DNA of 64,000 nucleotides from Cyanidiococcus yangmingshanensis (taxonomy: Eukaryota > Rhodophyta > Bangiophyceae > Cyanidiales > Cyanidiaceae): contig VWRR01000015.1 of NCBI GenBank assembly GCA_013995675.1, positions 434,001 to 498,000 of the forward strand, given 5' to 3'. Below, in pieces: positions 9,557 through 18,490 of the stretch. Each line of letters starts with the position of its first letter. The stretch's first letter is position 1. The notes under the pieces are model-generated. The model was not told where the DNA came from. It saw only the letters and a list, made by a program, of their open reading frames with translations, and did not search any database. The translations under genes were made by a program, and so were the position numbers.

Positions 9557-11350
9557 ACTTGGGATCCTGTGTGGAGGCACGGCTCGGGACATGAAGGTTG
9601 GTTGCAAACTCGGCTTGATCGGTGACTTCCAGCTATCACGGCTTGTGGACGGGCAACGAATACAGAGGGCGCAAGGTGGGCGTACGTTGAGGTCCGCGCG
9701 TTCGTGTTTGGTCAGCGATAGGTCTGTTCGCGACAGATCTTGACCTGGTCGGTGGAGGGTTCGCGCCCCCTGGGGCCCGTAGCCGTGCGGAAGCGAACCG
9801 TATTCCCCGCGGAGCGCGCTAGCGGTCGCGGTTTCATTCGGCTGCTGACGCAGCACCTCGTGCATGCTAATATGATATGCTTCTATCGCGGGTCGCAAAC
9901 ATGTCTGGGACCGCTTTGAACGGAGGTTTGTGTTCGGAGTCTTGAATCATCGGATACACAGACCAGCGCACGCTCAGATCGGCACGAACTGAATAGGGAT
10001 GCATTCCTAGCGCCTTTAAATGTCATCAGGCCCAGCCTTGACGTCATTTTGCCATATTGTGCGCCGCTCCAGGCCGCGCAGAGCCACCCCGTTTTCCGAT
10101 ACCGAAAGCGGTAGAGAAATTGGTAAATTCAATGCTCGCCGAAGATACCCGAACCCATCTGCTCCGAATGAGGTCCAGCACCTGCCGTGATCTGGCGCGG
10201 AAGCGGAACCGCAGCTGTTGCGAGAAGCAGAATTTTGCGTCGTTTTCTCTAGGCCGCGACGTCAGCAGCGCGGCGCTGCTGCGCTCGCCTAGATATTCTG
10301 ATTCTAGACCGGTCTGAAGCGATGGAAGAGCAGCAACTCGGTCAGGTAATGAAACTTGCCTCATAAATGGATCGACTCGCATAAGGCTCGAAGGAACACG
10401 CCCAGTCAGCACGACGAAACACTTTGACTAGGGGCGCGGAGACGCCTTCGCTCCAAATCAGCGTTGCACTTAGCCGACCAATGATCACGTCATCAGCTCT
10501 GTAAGACGCCTAGAATATGTGGATCTGAACGAATCCAGAGAATCGGTGGTACCCTGACCTGCTGCCGAATCCAATGATGTCTATGATCCTCCTTGTGTCA
10601 CTTTGGCCTGTGTCAGCTCGCCACCAACCGAACACTCCCGAGATGATCCACGAACTGAGCGTATAGACCTCATCCGAATCATCGCGAAAAGAGTGGCGCT
10701 CGCCAAAAAAATAAATCTGCTGGTCAGTGCGTTCCATCCGATTTCTCAGCACGACGATTTATGGGATGGCTGGATGCTGGGCGAGGATCTGTTGATTTGC
10801 TTCTTTTTCGCGGATAGCAGCGTGATGGAGGCTCGTGTCTGGCTTGGGCTCGAAGCAGCTACGATGGGGGCACGCATCGGCCCCTACATGAACGCGTGTT
10901 GAGTCGCAAACATGCCTTTACGATATCGGTTGGGTTTCTCTCTCTCTTTAACCAAAGGTGAATGTGTGGACACCACGCACGCGATGAAGAATTTGGAGTG
11001 ATTCGCGCTGGCATAAGGACTCGAGCGAGCTGGAGGATTGATTTCCTCCAAAAAGGCAGGTTAATGATGATTCTGTCAGATAATTGCCTACATTTGATCC
11101 TGGTGAGCGTTATCCCTCAACCCATAGCTGAAAACGATACATTGGCTCGGGCCAGAACAGGTCGATCGATGTACTTTATGGTTTCTCTGCGAAGCGTCAT
11201 TTTTTCGTAAAACGACGTCCTCGGGGCGCGCCAGCGAACACGCATCGCGCGCATGCGTGCAAGTATGCGTGCATGGATGCGTATGCGTTTGTGTTCCCCT
11301 TTCCAGAGACTCCGCAGAGGGCTCGGAACCAAGTCTGAGGGCCAAGGACC
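9557..11350. other. Long intergenic region, nothing identified
   Basis: About 1.8 kb between eL27 and the RFC gene. Frames up to about 150 codons exist on both strands but overlap each other, have skewed composition and no recognisable motif. I looked for tRNA T-arm and A-box patterns and found none convincing. It may contain a non-coding RNA that cannot be recognised by eye. Confidence 0.4.
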
Positions 11351-12431
11351 ATGACGCGTCTCGGGGACCAAGAGACACAACCCTGGGTGGAAAAGTATCG
11401 TCCGAGGAGTTTGGATGAAGTGTCTCAACAAGAAGAGACGATTAGGGCCCTAAAGCAACTCCTCTACGGCCAGGGCGGGGGAGCACTCGTTCCGAACGTC
11501 GCAAGCCTACCGCATCTTCTGTTCTATGGCCCGCCTGGAACAGGTAAAACAACGACCGCGTTGGCGCTCTGTCGAGAACTCTTCCAGAATGCTGGCTCTA
11601 GAGAAGCGCTTCAGAGTCGGGTTCTGGAACTGAACGCCAGTGATGAACGCGGCATTCGGGTCGTCCGAGAGAAGATCAAGCGATTTGCGCAGGCCGCTGT
11701 TGATGTTCGTGCGGACCAGTTGGTACCCGGTTTCAAGATCGTCATTTTAGACGAGGCGGATGCGATCACTCCTGATGCACAAACAGCGCTTCGCCGCACG
11801 ATTGAGGTACACTCGCGCACAACCCGCTTCGTTCTCATCTGCAACTACCTCAGTCGCGTCATACCGCCTCTGACGAGTCGTTGTGCAAAGTTCCGTTTCA
11901 AAGCGCTCGGTGATGACGCCATTGCGTCGCGGCTAGAGTATGTCGCGCAATCCGAGGGAATGGCCCCCTTGTCGCCTGCCGTCATCGATCTCATCGTTCA
12001 GGCCGCAACCGGTGACCTCCGTCGAGCGGTCACTCTTCTGCAGAGTTGCTTCGAGTGGATCCGCGGCACGGATGGCGCTGCGTCGAGCCTAGCACCAGAA
12101 ATGGTCAGCGAGGCGGCATGCCTGGTGCCACCGGCTGTATTAGAGCGGTTTGTGGAGCTCTGCACCTCTAAAGCAGAGCCCGTGGCCTGCGAGCCTGACA
12201 TTGCTACGTGGCGGCTACCCGATCGATGAGTTACTGCGCCAGACCCTAGATCGTTTATTACTGAACACAAATCTCAGCGGTAAGAATATTGTGTTGAACG
12301 ATTTACAGCGGGCGGCGATCGCTTTGCATATGGCACGGGCAGAAAAATGTCTCTGCGACGGTGCCGATGAAGCCACCCAGCTGTTGGCTTTTGTGGCCAA
12401 CTGCCGAGCCATTGTCACAGGTTCACACTGA
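11351..12431 (+). CDS. Replication factor C small subunit (RFC4 type), one frame break
   Basis: Clamp-loader AAA+ subunit, about 360 residues. Motifs in order: [14 protein letters not shown] (RFC box II), Walker [33 protein letters not shown], Walker [21 protein letters not shown], sensor 1 [14 protein letters not shown] and the SRC motif [11 protein letters not shown]. The wording fits human RFC4 / yeast Rfc2 best. After a +1 frame change near 12208 the C-terminal collar continues [17 protein letters not shown] and ends near AIVTGSH. The complex loads PCNA on primed DNA in the nucleus. The +1 break lies between ACEPDIAT and GGYPIDELL, so the catalytic domain is in one intact frame. Confidence 0.93.
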
Positions 12432-13001
12432 TTCACGACTTTTTTTCGTCAAGCACGAGCCAACCAATGGGCCGGGCAGCACGGTTTTCCAGGGTAACCC
12501 TGAGCACTCAAAAGCCAGATACGAAGCGTGTCTCGATGAGCGAGCCGGCGTGGTCGCAACTCCCTGTTCGCATCGATCGAGTGTGGTTCGCATCGATGAC
12601 GCCGAGACCGTCCATGTTCATCGGCGCCAAGATCGTCGCCTTGCGAAGCGGTCATTCACTCGCGGTTGCGTATTCGCAAAGGGCGTTGCAGAAACGACGA
12701 TGGATGTCCAAAGAATCATGTCGTCTGCTTCTCAGAGGCATAATTGTTGTGGCTGGCTACCCCAATCGAGAAATTTAAAAACACATTCCAAACATCTGCA
12801 TGGTGGGTTCGTCAAAGGACACGAACCGATGGTGAGGAGCGACGACATGCGCCCATCGGTATGAAACACCGCATGGGCGGGGTCACTGACCTCCTTCGCC
12901 GGATGCCTATGCATACCAACACGATCGTTGGATTCACGGCCGTCCAATTGGTGACTAGCTCGACCGTGTCGACGAGTATTCTCGCATCGTGCTCGCCGGG
13001 G
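12432..13001. other. Convergent intergenic region
   Basis: About 570 bases between the 3' ends of the RFC gene (+) and the PAM68-like gene (-). Only short mixed-strand frames without recognisable motifs. Confidence 0.4.
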
Positions 13002-13841
13002 TCACGAGGATTGATGTGAGTCTTCGGAAGCGTCTGCGTCATCGCCATCCTCAACTGGAGCGTCTGCATCATCAAGACGCTCTCGCATTCGGGCGCGCCA
13101 GAATCCATCAACAGTGTTCAGAAAATTTCGCTGGGCTTCCTCCCATCCGAGCGGCGTACCAACTCGACCGGGATCCCATGATGCACTCATGATCCCATAC
13201 GTTAGACCGATGAGGGACAAGCCAAAGAGCCCCAGAGTTGCGTAACCCACCACTGGAGGAATCACCACGATATCATAACGGTACTTGAGCAGAAAAAATA
13301 CCCCAAAGGCACTGATTCCAAGTAAGAAAGGAACGCCAGCAAAAACGACCATCCTTCGTTGCATGCGTTCGGCGACCACCAGTGGAAGCGCGCGCTCCAC
13401 TGGCCCCGAGTCGACACCGTGCGCTGGTCCTGCAGCCACGTCACCCTCTGTGTTCGACGTACCCGCAGTCTCCGCCCAACGTAGTGGCTTCACTTTCGAC
13501 TTTGGCCGTACGTTCGGCCGTGGATTTTGGCGCATCCATAAACTATGTGGTAAGAAGTGAAAGCCTAGAACGGGAGAGCACCACGTTCGCCGCACGGCAC
13601 CACGGAGACGCAGCCTGCTTCGAGTCCAGCCTGGAGCTGCGTGCGGTACCTCCACTCCGAAAACCCACGCTAGCCGACCGTCACCCACGTACTCCAAAGA
13701 GCCATTATGATCAGAAGGACGACAACATTCATCTCCAACGAAAATGCGTCCCTTCGAGTGCATGACGCTGCCTCTATTGCGTGCAAGCGCAGCAAAGGGA
13801 GCCGTCTCCTGTTCGCTCGGGTCGTGTCGCTGCGCACGCAT
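13002..13841 (-). CDS. PAM68-like photosystem II assembly protein
   Basis: 279 residues. The C-terminal ~130 residues match the PAM68 (DUF3464) family: ERMQRRMVVFAGVPFLLG, a first hydrophobic span (about 167-185), a second (about 193-215), then YGIMSASWDPGR and GTPLGWEEAQRNF. PAM68 is a thylakoid membrane protein that assists early photosystem II assembly; cyanobacterial members lack the long N-terminus. Here the first ~110 residues are Arg/Ser-rich, as expected for a plastid transit peptide. The start at 13841 is the first ATG; an internal ATG (MHSKGRIF) is possible. The tail is acidic (DDADAPVEDGDDADASEDS). It marks the host as photosynthetic. Confidence 0.85.
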   Translation of the reverse strand: MRAQRHDPSEQETAPFAALARNRGSVMHSKGRIFVGDECCRPSDHNGSLEYVGDGRLAWVFGVEVPHAAPGWTRSRLRLRGAVRRTWCSPVLGFHFLPHSLWMRQNPRPNVRPKSKVKPLRWAETAGTSNTEGDVAAGPAHGVDSGPVERALPLVVAERMQRRMVVFAGVPFLLGISAFGVFFLLKYRYDIVVIPPVVGYATLGLFGLSLIGLTYGIMSASWDPGRVGTPLGWEEAQRNFLNTVDGFWRARMRERLDDADAPVEDGDDADASEDSHQSS

Positions 13842-13911
13842 GCCACGGCCCGAGGAAGCGCTCGTGGGAGCCCCTGCCGGGGATCATCATCCACCGAGGG
13901 AAACTTGAAAT

Positions 13912-14075
13912 AGATGCATTTTCCTCCCAATATATACAGTTTTCGGGAGGGCATCCTTTATCATCGCCCCCATCTGATGATCCCGCAAAGCATCGAAGCC
14001 ATGAGATGCATTTTCCTCCCAATATATACAGTTTTAAGGAGGGCATCCTTTATCATCACCCCCATCTGATGATCC
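13912..14075. repeat. Tandem pair of 72-bp direct repeats
   Basis: Two copies of a 72-base unit, 13912-13983 and 14004-14075, separated by 20 bases (period 92). They differ at only a few positions (TTTTCGGGAGG versus TTTTAAGGAGG, ATCGCCCCC versus ATCACCCCC). Each copy holds TCCCAATATATACAG followed by a T-rich stretch and ends CATCTGATGATCC. The pair lies between the divergent start codons of the PAM68-like gene and NAC-beta, so it may be a duplicated promoter segment. Confidence 0.9.
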
Positions 14076-14216
14076 ATTCGGCGATCGTCGCCGTCGACAG
14101 GCACGCGTCGCTCGTGCGGTAGATAACGTTCTCAGGTTGTACGCGTTCGCGAACGAGGACTTGAGTGGTGCCTACCTTCTGTCTGTCGCCCTCAGTCACG
14201 AAAATAGTAGGCCACT

Positions 14217-14744
14217 ATGAGCGGTGCGACATCAGAAGGCAATACGGCTGGCGCCGAAGAGACCACAGTTAACAGGGAGCGTCTGCAGCGTCTCCAGCGC
14301 CTTTCAGAACAAGTGCGTCTCGGTGGCAAGGGGAGTATGCGGCGGAAGAAGAAAGCAGCCGGTACCCGATCCAGCGCCACGGACGACAAGAAGCTCCATG
14401 CAGCGATCAAGAGGATGGGACTTTCGCAGGTACCCCAGATCGATGAGGTCAACATGTTCAAAGAGGACGGGACGGTGCTGACGTTTGCGATGCCAAAACT
14501 CCAGGCTAATATCTCTGCAAACACGTATGTGATGAGTGGCTCGGCGCCTCAGCAGCGTCGTCTGGAAGATCTTTTGGATGACGTTGGCATGCTGTCACAG
14601 TTAGGTCCGGAGAACCTGGCGCAAATTCAACAGCTTATGCAGCAGCTTTCCGCCCAGGAGAAGCCCAGCGATGTACCGGATGTACCGGATGCAGACTTTG
14701 AGGCGGCTGCAACACAACCTACGGATGCGCCAGTCACGTCCTGA
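14217..14744 (+). CDS. Nascent polypeptide-associated complex subunit beta (BTF3)
   Basis: 175 residues with the NAC-beta signature: LQRLSEQVRLGGKGSMRRKKK (ribosome-binding RRKKK), then DDKKLHAAIKRMGLSQVPQIDEVNMF and FAMPKLQANISANTYVMSG of the NAC domain, then QLGPENLAQIQQLMQQL. NAC-beta pairs with NAC-alpha at the ribosomal exit tunnel and shields nascent chains. The start is the ATG at 14217, followed by a 20-residue Ser/Thr/Ala-rich lead. The 3' end contains a small duplication (DVPDVPD). Length is normal for the family. Confidence 0.95.
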   Translation: MSGATSEGNTAGAEETTVNRERLQRLQRLSEQVRLGGKGSMRRKKKAAGTRSSATDDKKLHAAIKRMGLSQVPQIDEVNMFKEDGTVLTFAMPKLQANISANTYVMSGSAPQQRRLEDLLDDVGMLSQLGPENLAQIQQLMQQLSAQEKPSDVPDVPDADFEAAATQPTDAPVTS

Positions 14745-15360
14745 TGTACTCCTAGATGCATTGTGAGGGCAAACCAGTTGATCTATTTTCCGAATCACTA
14801 TTATTACCTGCAGCCTTCGGGCTGATAGTGTCGATCGTACAATTATCGTTCCGTCTGGCCCGCGAACTGGTCGCCACCTCCGATGAAGGGCTGGTGAGCG
14901 AGTACAATCTCAAGGTCGCACCGAGAAGCTGACCGACTATACCGAAATATGCGCTGGTCGTGGCTGCAAGCGCGATCGCTGGTATTCGCGATCCCCACAA
15001 CGACGATGTCTCCAGGTCCTCTGTGTCCACACCGGCCGCACAGCAGGCAGGGTGATCATCTCAAGGGGCCAGAGATGGATCGGTCGGTATGATTTTCGTC
15101 TGGCCGAAGTGTGCTGATGATGGACTTTATCGAAGACGACAGGAGCATGCAGACGAAAGCCAGGAATCTCGGATAGAGTCTGGGATATTCAAATTCGTCA
15201 TCTGATGCTGGCCAAACACGAAGTTGTATAGAGCTAGCAGAGGACTGATTTCTTGACCGAATGATTATACCGCTAGTCATGCGCGCCTGCACGGGTATGC
15301 GGCAAACCATTTAAACGCTTTGGTGAAAGACTGCGGCCAATGATTGATCTGCGCAGAACC
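14745..15360. other. Convergent intergenic region
   Basis: About 620 bases between the stops of NAC-beta (+) and the RAD21-like gene (-). Short frames only; no motif, repeat or RNA recognised. Confidence 0.4.
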
Positions 15361-17208
15361 TTACAAAGACGATACAGAGATATGCTCCGGAAGCATGATC
15401 TCAACGTCCTCATAAGGTGCAGTCTGTTCGAGAACAATGCGGTGCTGCGTTGCCAGCACGAGCAACTCAAGTACAGAGCGAACGATGACCTGACGCGAGG
15501 CAGCCTCCTCTCGCCACAAGTGGTGCATGCTCAACCGGGAAGGATGCGGCCTCTCCTGGAATTTCCGTTCCAGATAGCTCATCATTTGATCAGTGCGTTG
15601 AGTGGAGGCCGTTACCGGGACCGTGCCAGCATCCTCAGTCGTTGCCGAGGCCGAGATCCGTTCGCCATGGGTCGGCGACGCCATGGCTCGCTCCAGTTTG
15701 CTCGAGTCTCTATTTGGCGCGCCTCCTTGCGTAGGCGTCGCAGCGGGGGACAGCGCTGACAAACGAGAGAGCTCAGCGGTTGGGATGCCAAACGAAAACT
15801 GACTATCGTCGAGCGTGAATGAATCCTGAACGGCATCGATGGGATGCGTCTCTGGTATAATCCGATCGCTCGTTTGAACAACGTTTTCAGCATGTCTTTG
15901 GTTTCTGTCGGTGAGTGAGATTGTCCGCGTCACCGCGGACCAGCATGTCTGGAGGTGTGGATGTAGAGGCGCGCCTCGCGTCGGTACAATTTTCTCAACG
16001 AGGTCAGTGATTTTGAGCGTGCCGTCGAGCTCGCTCGTGGCTTCCTCGACGGCAACACGACGAAGTGTGTCCGATGTATCAGCGAGTGCTCTGCGAATGA
16101 CGTTCGCGGGCAGTTCAAGATGGGTATCCAACTGATATACGGGACCGAGAGTTCGACGCCCAGTTGATTTGCGTCGCTTCCGATGATGCGTCGTGCTTGC
16201 ATTCAACAGGCTCTCGGTTTGCTCGTGCAGCCTCACCGAGTGCTCGTCCAGACCGAGATGAGGCAACGGGGTACGAGGAACTTCCTCTGATGCTATGCTC
16301 CAGTTGAGTGCATTGGTCTCGGGAAAAGCGCTCGCTGGCTGTATGTTCGCGAGCGATAGATCGAGGGGTGGTGGCTCTGGTAGCGTCGGCACCGCCGAGC
16401 GAACCTGCTCTGGTGTCGGTGCCTGATCATATCCGGAACGCTCGCGAGTCTCCGGTGCCATCGTCGGAGTACCAGCCAGCGGTGTCGTCCCGCGAAAAGC
16501 GCCCGTATCCCAGTCTTGTCGAACGATCTCTGCCGCCCAGGGATTCGTCCCGAAAGCACCATCGGCGAGAGATGTGTTGATGGTAATGCGCTGCGTGTCG
16601 GCACGAAACTGAGGCGCCGCGGGCCAACGCGTCGTCGCTGGTGCAGAGGTGCCGCCCGCTGGTGTCTCGACGATCAGCTCTGCGGACATATCGGGGACGT
16701 CTATCCCTAGCAAGCCGTGCCAGTAATCACCCATAAGTAGTAGTGCCGAGGAACCGCGTTGTTCGCCTCCGGCGGCACAGCTGCGAGTCGCCTCATTGGT
16801 GCCTGGACCAGCACCCACAACGCTCTCGGAGAAGGTGATGCTTCCGTAATGCGCCGTGGTGGAGGCACTGGTGAGGACGCCCCCACCGCTGCCCTGTCCA
16901 CTAAGCGAGGCCCCGGTGGGACCGCGACCCTCAGCTCCATGGTAGACCAACTGCAGTTTCGCCAAAGCCTCCGAAGCATCCTCTAAAACGTACCCAGTCT
17001 GTTTCTGATAGATGCGACTCACCCCTAGTAACAAGCACCCTGTAAGCCGCAACGCCATCGGCATTTCTGGGGTCGCAATCTGTCGACACGCACTCGCAAC
17101 GTCGGTCGTAAAGACCTGTGCTCTCGTCAGTTTGGTCTGAAACGTCGCGGCCAGCCATATCTTGGCCAGAGGGCCCTTGCGCGTCAACACTTGCTGCGCG
17201 TAAAACAT
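15361..17208 (-). CDS. Cohesin kleisin subunit, RAD21/SCC1 type
   Basis: 615 residues from the ATG at 17208, chosen because the family starts exactly there: MFYAQQVLTRKGPLAKIWLA, with KLTRAQVF, ALRLTGCLLLGVSRIYQKQTGYVLEDASEAL following (N-terminal Smc3-binding domain). The C-terminal winged helix (Smc1-binding) is visible in the last 70 residues: ASRQVIVRSVLELLVLA, TAPYEDVEIML. The long middle is Ser/Thr/Pro-rich and low in conservation, with several ExxR sites that could be separase targets (not provable here). The protein closes the cohesin ring in the nucleus. REC8 is the alternative kleisin. Start codons of this gene and its divergent neighbour are only about 97 bases apart. Confidence 0.92.
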   Translation of the reverse strand: MFYAQQVLTRKGPLAKIWLAATFQTKLTRAQVFTTDVASACRQIATPEMPMALRLTGCLLLGVSRIYQKQTGYVLEDASEALAKLQLVYHGAEGRGPTGASLSGQGSGGGVLTSASTTAHYGSITFSESVVGAGPGTNEATRSCAAGGEQRGSSALLLMGDYWHGLLGIDVPDMSAELIVETPAGGTSAPATTRWPAAPQFRADTQRITINTSLADGAFGTNPWAAEIVRQDWDTGAFRGTTPLAGTPTMAPETRERSGYDQAPTPEQVRSAVPTLPEPPPLDLSLANIQPASAFPETNALNWSIASEEVPRTPLPHLGLDEHSVRLHEQTESLLNASTTHHRKRRKSTGRRTLGPVYQLDTHLELPANVIRRALADTSDTLRRVAVEEATSELDGTLKITDLVEKIVPTRGAPLHPHLQTCWSAVTRTISLTDRNQRHAENVVQTSDRIIPETHPIDAVQDSFTLDDSQFSFGIPTAELSRLSALSPAATPTQGGAPNRDSSKLERAMASPTHGERISASATTEDAGTVPVTASTQRTDQMMSYLERKFQERPHPSRLSMHHLWREEAASRQVIVRSVLELLVLATQHRIVLEQTAPYEDVEIMLPEHISVSSL

Positions 17209-17305
17209 CGCTCGCCACGGGCTACACTCAAATCTGAACTTTTGCTCGCGCACAACAGGGACACCAAACCCAGTCAACGACTAGGACGAAGACGAGACGG
17301 TCCGT
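17209..17305. promoter_or_regulatory. Short bidirectional promoter region
   Basis: Only 97 bases separate the ATG of the RAD21-like gene (-) from the ATG of the divergent membrane-protein gene (+). The two genes must share promoter DNA, or transcripts must start inside a neighbouring coding region. No specific element identified. Confidence 0.4.
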
Positions 17306-17904
17306 ATGAACGAGCGCGTTCGGGGAAACAGCGCCGACAATCTTCCAAACAGGCTTTACCGTATGCAGGCCGGCGTCGCGATGAGTCGATGGCTTGCGGC
17401 AAGCTATGCAGGCATCGACGATTCGCGTTTTGGCGCGCTGCGTCACGCCTCGCGGCGAATCGCGCTGGCGCGCTTTCGTTTCGTGGCGCCGCGCGATCGT
17501 CTTGGCTTGCCGGGGCGCACACGCGGACTCCGGCTAGTGCTCGCTGCGCTGGCGCCTGTCGCAACGTCGAATCTGGTCCTAGCGATGGTGTGCATGGGCA
17601 GCACAGAGCATGGCCTCTGACCAACTGGTTGACGCATACAGCAGATCTCACTGGCGTACTGGGTGCGTTGATTGGCTCGCTAGGATGCATGCGCTTGGCT
17701 TGGATGTGGTCCTCAGCGGCGGCCACGGCCACTGGCCAAGAAAGCGAAAGGCTTGCAGCGCTGGCGGAGCGGCTGGCGCGCTACACGCTGTTCGATCCGC
17801 CGAGGACTTTTAATCCTGGACATAGTTGGTATTTTTGGTTACAGAGCGTGAAGGACGCTGCAGGCCCGCCACACCAAGTCGTTCTCGTGCGTACCTGGTT
17901 GTAA
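17306..17904 (+). CDS. Small membrane protein, possibly PEX11-like
   Basis: About 200 residues in two frames. The first (from ATG 17306) reads MNERVRGNSADNLPNRLYRM, an Arg-rich helical region and a hydrophobic stretch GLRLVLAALAPVATSNLVLA. Near 17615 the frame changes and continues PLTNWLTHTADLTGVLGALI, GSLGCMRLAWMW, ERLAALAERLARYTLF, ending VVLVRTWL. Amphipathic N-terminal helices followed by paired hydrophobic segments resemble PEX11-type peroxisome division proteins, but no diagnostic motif was seen and the suggestion is weak. The gene is divergent from RAD21. Confidence 0.45.
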
Positions 17905-18490
17905 CGGGTTGTCGACGACGGCTCTGGTGATGGTTCGCCATGGAAGCGGACCATTTTCAAAGCGTTTGTGCGAAACGGTCTGATACAGTCTGTTTTTTGT
18001 CGTTGTGATCTGTGACGGCGAAAACGTCGCAACGAACTCGTTTCTGGAAGCGCTTTCCGTGGAACTTGGGAATCGAGCGCGTTGCTGGACGGTCGCTTTG
18101 CAGGCAACGTAAGAGAAACTTCCTTCACTGTGCTTGAGCCTCGATCGTCAAAGTCAGAGAGGAGCCAATCGAGCTGAGCGGTGTACGGTACGTTTTAGTG
18201 ACCAAACGGAAGCAGCGCCGCTCTTCTGCGACGGCAACGCGTCTCCGTTGACGGTTTGCGCTGGCGTCACGGTCTCTGCTCGAGTCGACTTGGGGGCACT
18301 CTCTACCGAACAAACTCTAGGGGAGAGCTTGTCTGACCCTGGGCTCGTTGCGTGCTCTAGGTGCTCGGCTAGCAGTCGACGGTCACTTGTCTGGTCTATT
18401 CGAAAAAAGTTTCTATCTGACGTGGTGCCGAGGTCAGCCTACGCGACGAAGCGTTGTTGATCAGGCAGCAATCGCACGGAGATCGATTCG
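17905..18490 (+). other. Intergenic region upstream of FANCM-like gene
   Basis: About 590 bases. No supported gene; should contain the promoter of the long helicase gene. Short frames on both strands lack motifs. Confidence 0.4.

Noticed and set aside
9755-9785. GGGTTCGCGCCCC, resembling a tRNA T-arm
   Set aside because: Stem does not pair correctly and no D-arm, anticodon arm or acceptor stem could be found.
13670-14046. Two minus-strand frames starting MPSxKLYILGGKC
   Set aside because: They are translations of the 72-bp DNA repeat, not independent genes.
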